NCBI GenBank assembly: GCA_024641725.1
Contig: JAHECM010000026.1
Coordinates: 1 to 12,686, forward strand
Source of the DNA: Limnohabitans sp.
GTDB taxonomy: Bacteria > Pseudomonadota > Gammaproteobacteria > Burkholderiales > Burkholderiaceae_C
DNA length: 12,686 bases
Reading direction: 5' to 3'
Positions 1-5,300 of this stretch are shown piece after piece. The notes under the pieces are model-generated. The model had not been told where the DNA came from and made no database searches. It saw nothing but the letters and a program-made list of their open reading frames with translations. A program made the position numbers and the translations under genes. The first letter of the stretch is position 1, and the number at the start of each line of letters is the position of its first letter.

Positions 1-374
1 TCACACCCCAATTCACGGGCTTGGAAAAGCTTCACCAGTCTTATGGCGACAAAGGCTTGGCCGTGATCGGCTTTCCGTGCAACCAGTTCGCCAGCCAAGA
101 CCCGGGCGACGATGCGCAGATCGCCAACTTCTGCCAAAAGAACTACGGCGTGAGCTTTCAGATGATGAGCAAAGTCAAGGTCAACGGCGATGGCGCACAC
201 CCACTCTACCAGTGGCTCACCGCCGAAGCGCCGGGCATTTTGGGCAGCAAAGCCATCAAATGGAACTTCACCAAGTTCTTGGTGGGCAAGGACGGGCGCG
301 TGATCAAGCGCTATGCGCCGCAGGACGCCCCAGAAAAAATCGCCAAGGACATTGAGGCGGCGTTGGCTGCTTGA
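1..374 (+). CDS. Glutathione peroxidase family protein, 5' end missing
   Basis: This is the C-terminal two thirds of a thiol/glutathione peroxidase, which reduces hydrogen peroxide and organic hydroperoxides with a thiol donor in cytoplasm or periplasm. The frame is open to the left edge and ends in TGA at 372-374. The visible part starts at the family's F-T-P-Q-F-T-G-L-E-K stretch, so the peroxidatic Cys lies just outside the window. Visible family marks are FPCNQF (containing the tetrad Gln), the VNGDGAHPLYQWL stretch, and WNFTKFLV (containing the tetrad Trp and Asn). A Cys in NFCQKNYG sits where thioredoxin-dependent members carry their resolving Cys, so thioredoxin rather than glutathione may be the donor; this is inference. 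It is the only plus-strand gene and converges with the hipBA relic. The family call is firm, the exact subtype is not. Confidence 0.93.
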   Translation, partial: TPQFTGLEKLHQSYGDKGLAVIGFPCNQFASQDPGDDAQIANFCQKNYGVSFQMMSKVKVNGDGAHPLYQWLTAEAPGILGSKAIKWNFTKFLVGKDGRVIKRYAPQDAPEKIAKDIEAALAA

Positions 375-423
375 TCAAAACAAGGCGGCCTGAGCTGGCA
401 AGCCCTGCGCCGGACCAGCCCAT

Positions 424-590
424 TCACAAAGCCTGACGGCGCTGTTCACGCAGGTGTGCCCCATCCAGATACTGCGCCAGCAGGTCAATGTCCGCATCGC
501 GCACGTTCAGACGCTTGAACACCGTGTTCCATTGCGCCACTTGTCCTGCAATTTCTTTGGCTATCTGCAAGGGCACGCACATCACCACCC
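424..590 (-). pseudogene. Remnant of a HipA-like toxin kinase, C-terminal tail only
   Basis: About 50 codons ending in TGA at 424-426 read as a coherent tail: PLQIAKEIAGQVAQW, then a short helix, then DIDLLAQYLDG and a final REQRRQAL. This pattern (a helix with a Trp, then a hydrophobic D-x-x-x-L-A-Q segment, then a terminal Q-R) resembles the last 50 residues of HipA-type serine/threonine kinases, the toxins of hipBA modules. A full HipA is over 400 residues; here the ATP-binding and catalytic parts are absent. It directly follows the HipB-like relic in the same orientation, which supports the identification. The left border is clear (stop codon), the right border is approximate. I recognised the tail by similarity of pattern only, so the confidence is moderate. 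The alternative is a chance reading frame. Confidence 0.5.
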
Positions 591-599
591 GCTGCCTTG

Positions 600-921
600 C
601 GCGACATGCGTTTGCTGCGCTGGCGCACCGCTTCAATGTCTTGCTCCAGCGCATTCAGGTGTTGCGCGGGTGCGGCCACATCGGGCAGGGCCGCTGTCGG
701 CCCATGAGCCACAGCTCGGTGGCATACACCCCCATACCGACCGAGGGATCGCCTTTTTCCATGCGGATGAGCGTGGGCACCGACACTGACATGCGGCTGG
801 CCCAGGCGCGCAGGCTTTCTTTGCGGCGCTGACGGGCCAGCGCCAGGTTTTCGCCAAAGTCCCTCAGCGCTTTGGCGGCTGAAGCGGGCAATTGGTCGGC
901 AGCAAGGGCGGGCTTTGGCAC
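600..921 (-). pseudogene. Frameshifted HipB-like XRE-family antitoxin/regulator
   Basis: From a GTG at 919-921 the frame encodes an XRE-type helix-turn-helix: FGENLALARQRRKESLRAW, then MSVSVPTLIRMEKGDPSVGM, then YATELWLMG. This is the DNA-binding domain of the HipB antitoxins paired with HipA kinases. After LMGR, near position 698, the frame runs into nonsense (RPCPMWPHPRNT, then a stop at 655-657). The neighbouring frame continues the expected protein: AALPDVAAPAQHLNALEQDI and then EAVRQRSKR. A loss of one base (or gain of two) near 698 explains this. The HipA-like tail follows directly in the original frame. A truncated protein of about 89 residues that keeps the HTH could still be made from the GTG start. 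A sequencing error is possible but would not restore the missing bulk of hipA. Confidence 0.72.
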
Positions 922-926
922 AACAC

Positions 927-944
927 AAACTTCAACAGAAGTTT
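927..944. promoter_or_regulatory. Inverted repeat, candidate HipB-type operator
   Basis: A perfect 7+7 base inverted repeat, AAACTTC then 4 bases then GAAGTTT, lies 6 bases upstream of the GTG of the hipB-like relic, in an AT-rich patch (927-957) that stands out from its GC-rich surroundings. HipB-type antitoxins autorepress from palindromes at this place, so an operator is the natural reading. It also lies just downstream of the glcF stop. As an RNA hairpin it is short and AU-rich with no clean U-tract, so a terminator is less likely. Confidence 0.5.
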
Positions 945-967
945 AAATTTGTGCTTTTTTGCGATCC

Positions 968-2212
968 TTAAGCTGAGCCGCCGATCGCCTCGTCCAGCAA
1001 CTCCACCCAATGCCTGACCGGCACGGGACTGGCGCTTTGCAGGTGGGTGATGCAGCCGATGTTGGCGCTCAGCACGCCTTGCGGTTCCAGTGCATTCAAG
1101 TGGCCCAGCTTGCGGTCGCGCAGTTGCTTGGACAAGCCTGGGTTGAGCACGCTGTAAGTGCCCGCCGAGCCGCAGCACAGGTGCGACTCGTTGGCAATGA
1201 CTTTGACTTGAAAGCCCAAGTCACTCAGGTGCTTTTCCACACCGCCTTTGAGTTGCTGGCCGTGTTGCAGCGTGCAAGGCGGGTGGTAAGCCTGCAGGCC
1301 TGCCGCTTGCAGGGCTTCGGGTTTGAGTTTGCTTTTGAGCAGCGGCACCAACTCGGGCAGCAGCTCGCTCAGGTCGCAGGTCAAGGCACCGATGCGCGCG
1401 GCCTTGTCGGCGTAGGCCGGGTCGTCTTTGAGCACATGGCCGTAGTCCTTGACCATGACGCCGCATCCCGAGGCATTCATCACAATCGCTTCAACCTCTC
1501 CGCTTTCGACCAGCGGCCACCAGGCGTCAATGTTGGCGCGCATGTGGTCTTTGCCGCCTTCGTGGTCGTTCAGGTGGAACTTGACCGCACCGCAGCAACC
1601 GGCCTTGGGCGCGGTCACGGTCTGGATGCCGCAAGCGTCCAACACGCGGGCGGTGGCGGTGTTGATGTTGGGGCTCATGCTCGGCTGCACACAGCCGGCC
1701 AGCATCAGTACTTTGCGCGCATGCTGCGCCGTGGGCCAAGCACCGGCATTTTGCGGCGCAGGCACTTTGGCCTTGAGGGTTTCGGGCAGCAAGCCGCGCA
1801 CCATCTGGCCCATCTTCATGGCCGGGGCAAACAGGGGCGAGGGCAAGCCTTCTTTCAAGGCCCAGCGCACCACTTTTTCAGCCATGGGGCGTTCGACTTT
1901 GGCGTCCACCAGCTTGCGGCCAATGTCCACCAAATGGCCATATTGCACGCCGCTCGGGCAAGTGCTTTCGCAGTTGCGGCAGGTCAGGCAACGGTCCAGG
2001 TGTTGTTGGGTTTTGCGGGTGGGCGTCTCACCCTCCAACACCTGTTTCATCAGGTAGATGCGGCCACGCGGGCCGTCGAGCTCGTCGCCCAACAGCTGGT
2101 AGGTGGGGCAAGTGGCGGTGCAAAAGCCGCAATGCACACACTTGCGCAAAATGGCTTCGGCCTCCAGGCCGTCGGGGGTGTTTTGGTATTCGGGGGCGAG
2201 GTTGGTTTGCAT
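968..2212 (-). CDS. glcF: Glycolate oxidase (glycolate dehydrogenase) iron-sulfur subunit GlcF
   Basis: GlcF is the electron-transfer subunit of the GlcDEF complex, which oxidises glycolate to glyoxylate at the membrane and passes electrons toward the quinone pool. The protein is 414 residues, near the family norm. Two [4Fe-4S] ferredoxin motifs are visible: CVHCGFCTATCP (Cys 25, 28, 31, 35) and CLTCRNCESTCP (Cys 75, 78, 81, 85). Two cysteine-rich CCG domains follow, marked by AGCCGAVKFH and by HPPCTLQHG with ESHLCCGSAG. I chose the ATG at 2210-2212 because the family starts close to MQT-L-AP before EAEAILRKC; a TTG at 2231-2233 gives 7 more residues but is less likely. No strong Shine-Dalgarno is seen. 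The start lies 17 bases after the glcE stop, so the two are very probably co-transcribed. It ends in TAA at 968-970. Confidence 0.95.
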   Translation of the reverse strand: MQTNLAPEYQNTPDGLEAEAILRKCVHCGFCTATCPTYQLLGDELDGPRGRIYLMKQVLEGETPTRKTQQHLDRCLTCRNCESTCPSGVQYGHLVDIGRKLVDAKVERPMAEKVVRWALKEGLPSPLFAPAMKMGQMVRGLLPETLKAKVPAPQNAGAWPTAQHARKVLMLAGCVQPSMSPNINTATARVLDACGIQTVTAPKAGCCGAVKFHLNDHEGGKDHMRANIDAWWPLVESGEVEAIVMNASGCGVMVKDYGHVLKDDPAYADKAARIGALTCDLSELLPELVPLLKSKLKPEALQAAGLQAYHPPCTLQHGQQLKGGVEKHLSDLGFQVKVIANESHLCCGSAGTYSVLNPGLSKQLRDRKLGHLNALEPQGVLSANIGCITHLQSASPVPVRHWVELLDEAIGGSA

Positions 2213-2229
2213 GAGGTTTCGTCCCGCGG

Positions 2230-3387
2230 TCAAAGCGCGTGCATGCGACCGGTGGCGAACACGCCTTTGGGGTCAAACTGTTTTTGCAACTGCTGCTGGA
2301 TGCGCGCTTGCACAGCATCCAAGGGGGTGTTCACCCCGGCGATTTTGTCCACCTCGGCGTGGGCCTGGCTGGCGCGGAACAGCGTGGCATGCCCGCCCAC
2401 CGATTGCGCCAACTGGCGCAGTGCCACCGCTGCCGAGGCCGGGGCCCACAACCAACGCTGCGCGCCCTGCCATTCGATGTATTGGGCATAGGGCAAATCC
2501 AACACCGGCGCAGTTTGCGGCAGCGACAAACGCCACAGGCAAGCGTCCGCGCTGGGCGCTTCAAAAAACTGCAAGGTCTGCTCGGCACTGGCGCGCCAGT
2601 CTTGGGCAGCCTCAGCCGAGTCCATCTGCAGCACTTGCGCACCCAGGGCTGCGGCGTCAGCGCTCATCTTGCCAATGGCCGACTGCACCGCCGCCACTGC
2701 GCCGCGCAAGCGCACAAACAAATAGTCGTTTTCGGGCTGGGCCGTGGTGTCACGCACCCATGCGCTGGCGTTCAAAGGCAAGGGTTGGCCGCCCCAGCGG
2801 TGGAGCAAGTCAAGCGCCTCTTTCTGGCCAAGGCCTGCACACATGAGCGTGGCCTCGGCCGGGGCCACGGGCAGCACTTTCAGGCTGACCTCGGTGATCA
2901 CGCCCAGCGTGCCCCAGCTGCCCGCCATCAGGCGGCTCACGTCATAACCAGCCACGTTTTTCATGACCTGGCCGCCAAAGGTCAGGTCCTCGCCCAAACC
3001 GTTGATGAAGCGTGCGCCCAACACAAAGTCGCGCACAGCACCAGCGGTGGCGCGTGCCGGGCCGCTCAGGCCTGCGGCCACCATGCCGCCGACGGTGGCA
3101 CCCTGCTCCGAGTTGTGGCCAAAGTGCGGTGGCTCAAACGCCAAGCACTGGCCTTTTTCGGCCAAGGCCGCTTCCAGCTCGGCCAGCGGCGTGCCGCAAC
3201 GCACCGTGACCACCAGCTCGCTGGGCTCGTAGCTGACGATGCCCGCGTAGCCCCGGGTGTCCAGCACCTCGCCTGTGAGGCTTTGGCCCCAAAAGTCTTT
3301 GCTACCGCCGCCGCGCAAACGCAGCACGCGGCCATCCGCACCCGCCTGGTGCACGGCATCGATGAGGGAATTGAGTTGAGCTTCCAT
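2230..3387 (-). CDS. glcE: Glycolate oxidase FAD-binding subunit GlcE
   Basis: GlcE is the second flavoprotein-like subunit of glycolate dehydrogenase. It has a type-4 FAD-binding (PCMH) fold: RLRGGGSKDFWG near residues 23-34, ELVVTVRCGTPLAELEAAL, GATVGGMVAAG, and MKNVAGYDVSRLMAGSWGTL followed by GVITEVSLK. With the ATG at 3385-3387 it is 385 residues, somewhat longer than the roughly 350 of E. coli GlcE. The open frame continues upstream to an ATG at 3412-3414 and a TTG at 3466-3468, but the family begins near MEAQLNSLIDAV, so the shorter form is preferred. No convincing Shine-Dalgarno separates these choices. It is followed 17 bases later by glcF. Upstream is not glcD, as in the usual glcDEF order, but vapC, ending 77 bases away. 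Confidence 0.93.
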   Translation of the reverse strand: MEAQLNSLIDAVHQAGADGRVLRLRGGGSKDFWGQSLTGEVLDTRGYAGIVSYEPSELVVTVRCGTPLAELEAALAEKGQCLAFEPPHFGHNSEQGATVGGMVAAGLSGPARATAGAVRDFVLGARFINGLGEDLTFGGQVMKNVAGYDVSRLMAGSWGTLGVITEVSLKVLPVAPAEATLMCAGLGQKEALDLLHRWGGQPLPLNASAWVRDTTAQPENDYLFVRLRGAVAAVQSAIGKMSADAAALGAQVLQMDSAEAAQDWRASAEQTLQFFEAPSADACLWRLSLPQTAPVLDLPYAQYIEWQGAQRWLWAPASAAVALRQLAQSVGGHATLFRASQAHAEVDKIAGVNTPLDAVQARIQQQLQKQFDPKGVFATGRMHAL

Positions 3388-3464
3388 GGGCAAAGATGGT
3401 AACCCTCGCCCCATAGCGGCTGCGTGAATTTTTTGAACGGGGGGGTTGTGCGAATTTGCGCCGC

Positions 3465-3893
3465 TCAAAGCACCACAAGGTGTGTCGTGGTGGCGCCGCG
3501 CACTGCACTGATGGGAATCCGCTGGTCCAGCGTGACCAGTCTGCCTTGATTCTTGACGGCCAAAGCCAAGAGGTACAAATCGGTCAGCTGCCTCGCGCTG
3601 TGAATGTGGCCATGTTGAAACTGCTGCGGATCCAAGAGGCTGATCTCATCGGACCAAAATGCATGATGGGCCGTTCGCGTAGAGTTTTGCAACATGCTGA
3701 CCAGCATGGCAATGGGTTGAGGACTGCTGTAACCGGGTTGACCCATGATGCGCAGGCACCCGTTTTGGGTCAGTGCACAGGTGGCCCACCCGTATTGAAT
3801 ATGCGCTTCAAACCACTGGGCCGCACGAACGTGGTGAACATGGTCACGGTCATGCAAGGCAATCAGTACATTGACGTCAAACAGGGCGCGCAT
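3465..3893 (-). CDS. vapC: VapC-type PIN-domain ribonuclease toxin
   Basis: A 142-residue PIN-domain endoribonuclease toxin; VapC proteins cleave tRNA or rRNA under Mg2+ and are neutralised by their VapB partner. The N-terminal MRALFDVNVLIALHD carries the first acidic residue (Asp6). HAFWSDEISLLD lies mid-protein. LTDLYLLALA and LVTLDQRIP carry the later acidic residues of the active site. At the usual position of the conserved Glu, this protein has ALTQNGCLRI with Gln; related PIN toxins often show this, so it is not taken as inactivation. The ATG at 3891-3893 shares its A with the vapB stop (TGATG), and GAGGG lies 6 bases upstream of the ATG, so translation is coupled. An in-frame TTG one codon earlier is ignored. 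The gene ends 77 bases before glcE. VapC family is firm; the RNA target is unknown. Confidence 0.93.
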   Translation of the reverse strand: MRALFDVNVLIALHDRDHVHHVRAAQWFEAHIQYGWATCALTQNGCLRIMGQPGYSSPQPIAMLVSMLQNSTRTAHHAFWSDEISLLDPQQFQHGHIHSARQLTDLYLLALAVKNQGRLVTLDQRIPISAVRGATTTHLVVL

Positions 3894-4156
3894 CAAACAC
3901 CCTCGGCATCGCGCAAGCGTTCGATCAGCTCATTGCTGATGACCACACCCCGAGAGGGTAAAGGCTGAATGCCGTATTGGGCCAAGCGCTCTGAAACGTG
4001 AGGCACCGTTTGATCCACTGGCGGCTGATAGGCCCCCACCGAAAATGCTTTCCGAGCCAAGTCGCTCATAACTTGTCCAATTGATTTTTTCTCTCTTTGT
4101 GCAATTTCTTTGGCCGCAAAAAGCACGTCGTCCGCAATGTCTAAAGTGGTTCGCAT
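3893..4156 (-). CDS. vapB: VapB-type ribbon-helix-helix antitoxin
   Basis: An 87-residue antitoxin. The first 40 residues, MRTTLDIADDVLFAAKEIA then KKSIGQVMSDLARKAF, have the beta strand plus two helices of ribbon-helix-helix DNA-binding proteins (Arc/MetJ fold). The C-terminal part, with LPSRGVVISNELIERLRDAE, is the probable toxin-binding tail. VapB binds and inhibits VapC, and the VapBC complex represses its own promoter. The ATG at 4154-4156 is preceded at a 5-base gap by AGGGG (4162-4166 on this strand), a good ribosome-binding site. The stop TGA overlaps the vapC start by one base. Further upstream lies a strong inverted repeat, consistent with autoregulation. The module is complete, unlike the hipBA relic 3 kb away. 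Confidence 0.9.
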   Translation of the reverse strand: MRTTLDIADDVLFAAKEIAQREKKSIGQVMSDLARKAFSVGAYQPPVDQTVPHVSERLAQYGIQPLPSRGVVISNELIERLRDAEGV

Positions 4157-4174
4157 GTCAACCCCTGGCTTTTG

Positions 4175-4200
4175 ATGTTTGATGCTATCACATCAAACAT
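4175..4200. promoter_or_regulatory. Probable VapBC operator (10+10 base inverted repeat)
   Basis: ATGTTTGATG (4175-4184) and CATCAAACAT (4191-4200) form a perfect inverted repeat around a 6-base spacer, 18 bases upstream of the vapB ATG. The half-site TTTGATG is also repeated directly at 4171-4177, and a similar TCATCAA follows at 4201-4207, so the site extends outward imperfectly. Ribbon-helix-helix antitoxins bind such repeated half-sites cooperatively. The promoter should lie in or beside this element, but I could not pick well-spaced -35 and -10 boxes with confidence. Confidence 0.72.
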
Positions 4201-4249
4201 TCATCAAGTCTGGTGCTCCCATTTCATCAGAGGGTATCCCCCGCGGGTC

Positions 4250-5224
4250 TCAAAACGACTCGAACCCGTTGACCGGCAAGCCCGCCACCTCCACCCGCAT
4301 CGCCCACACACACCCTGCACCGGGGTACTGCGCCAGCTCTTGTTCGCTGCGCCCGTGGCGGGCGGTGGTGACGAACAGGGTCTTCAGATCTGGCCCGCCC
4401 AAGCAGGGCATGGTGGGGCACAGGGCTGGGGTGGGCAATTCGGCCAGCACTTGTCCGTTGGGCGCAATGCGCAGCAGGCGCCCGCCTTCGTATTGGGCGG
4501 TCCAGTAGCAGCCTTCGGCGTCCACCGCCGCGCCGTCGGGGCGGCCGCCGTAGGGTGTGGCGCTGCCCCAGGTCCAGCCTGCGGGTTTGGGCTCGGCTTG
4601 GTAGAACACGCGGGGGTTTGAGAATTGACCCGTGGCCGGGTCGCAGTCGTAGGCGCTCACGCTGTGTGCTGGGGTGTCGGCCCAGTAGGCGGTGCGGCCA
4701 TCGGGCGACCAAGCCAGGCCGTTGGCCGTGACCACGCCGCTGTTCTCGCCGTCCTTCGCACCTTCGGGTTGACCGCCCACCATGGTGTGCAGGCCTTGCG
4801 CGTCCAGCATGTACAGCGCGCCCAGTTTTTGGTCTTTGGGCTCGTACAAGCTGCCCGCCCAGAAGCGGCCTTGCGCATCGCACTTGCCGTCGTTAAAGCG
4901 TTGCGTGCGGGTGTCATAAGGCGCGTCGGTCAGTTGGTGCAGCGGCCCACCCCACTCGCGGGCTTGGTAGATGCCGCTGCGCAGCGCCAGCACCAGGCCA
5001 CCGCCCTGCACCGGGGCAATGCAGCCGGGCTCCTCCTGCAGCTGCCAGTACTCCACCGGGCCGCTGGCTTGCAGACCGTCCACCGCCACACGCGCCACGC
5101 GGCGGCCGGGAATATCGACCCAGTAGAGGCGGTTTTCTTGCGCGTGCCAAAAGGGCGATTCGCCCAAGCCATCGGCTTCGGTGGTGATGGCGGTCCAGGT
5201 GGGTGCGTTGTTCATGCGGGCCAT
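4250..5224 (-). CDS. SMP-30/gluconolactonase family sugar lactone hydrolase
   Basis: A six-bladed beta-propeller lactonase of about 324 residues that hydrolyses aldono-lactones to sugar acids using one divalent metal ion. Expected metal ligands are visible: Glu22 in GLGESPFW, Asn168 in TANGLAWSPDG, and Asp230 in GRPDGAAVDAEG. The substrate-site stretch RFNDGKCD (Arg109, Asn111, Asp112) and WAGSLYEPK are also present. There is no signal peptide, so it is cytoplasmic. ATGs at 5222-5224 and 5213-5215 are both possible; I prefer the first because GGGG lies 4 bases upstream. A longer frame to 5338 would run through the palindrome and into the permease gene and is rejected. It lies 76 bases after dctQM, with an operator-like palindrome in the gap, so it may have its own promoter. 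The lactone substrate (glucono-, galactono-, xylono- or arabinono-lactone) cannot be told. Confidence 0.92.
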   Translation of the reverse strand: MARMNNAPTWTAITTEADGLGESPFWHAQENRLYWVDIPGRRVARVAVDGLQASGPVEYWQLQEEPGCIAPVQGGGLVLALRSGIYQAREWGGPLHQLTDAPYDTRTQRFNDGKCDAQGRFWAGSLYEPKDQKLGALYMLDAQGLHTMVGGQPEGAKDGENSGVVTANGLAWSPDGRTAYWADTPAHSVSAYDCDPATGQFSNPRVFYQAEPKPAGWTWGSATPYGGRPDGAAVDAEGCYWTAQYEGGRLLRIAPNGQVLAELPTPALCPTMPCLGGPDLKTLFVTTARHGRSEQELAQYPGAGCVWAMRVEVAGLPVNGFESF

Positions 5225-5251
5225 TGTGCCCCGCGCACCCGCCAAATCAAG

Positions 5252-5271
5252 ACCGGTACCGGTTAGGTACC
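5252..5271. promoter_or_regulatory. Palindromic operator-like element upstream of the lactonase
   Basis: ACCGGTACCGGT at 5252-5263 is a perfect 12-base palindrome, 27 bases upstream of the lactonase ATG and 37 bases beyond the dctQM stop. The core GGTACC (5255-5260) recurs at 5266-5271. Even-length palindromes with a central symmetric step are typical of LacI-family sugar regulators, and sugar lactonases are commonly under such control. The regulator itself is not in the window. A role as operator is inference from palindrome, position and neighbour. Confidence 0.5.
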
Positions 5272-5300
5272 CGGATCGATTGCCATGCGGGCCCGCGCCA

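Noticed and set aside
375..423. Possible terminator after the glutathione peroxidase gene.
   Set aside because: No convincing stem with a T-tract is visible in these 49 bases.
1010..2491. A 493-codon plus-strand frame antisense to glcF and the end of glcE.
   Set aside because: Low-complexity His/Gln/Ala/Val composition, no family signature, and fully explained by the codon bias of glcF and glcE.
3465..3893. Loss of the conserved PIN Glu in VapC (Gln in ALTQNG) as evidence of a dead toxin.
   Set aside because: Gln at this place occurs in related PIN toxins and the other acidic residues are intact, so inactivation is not supported.
5287..5296. GCGGGCCCGC palindrome near the end of dctQM as an intrinsic terminator.
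   Set aside because: It has no loop and no following T-run on either strand and lies just beyond the stop codon in GC-rich sequence; chance is likely.
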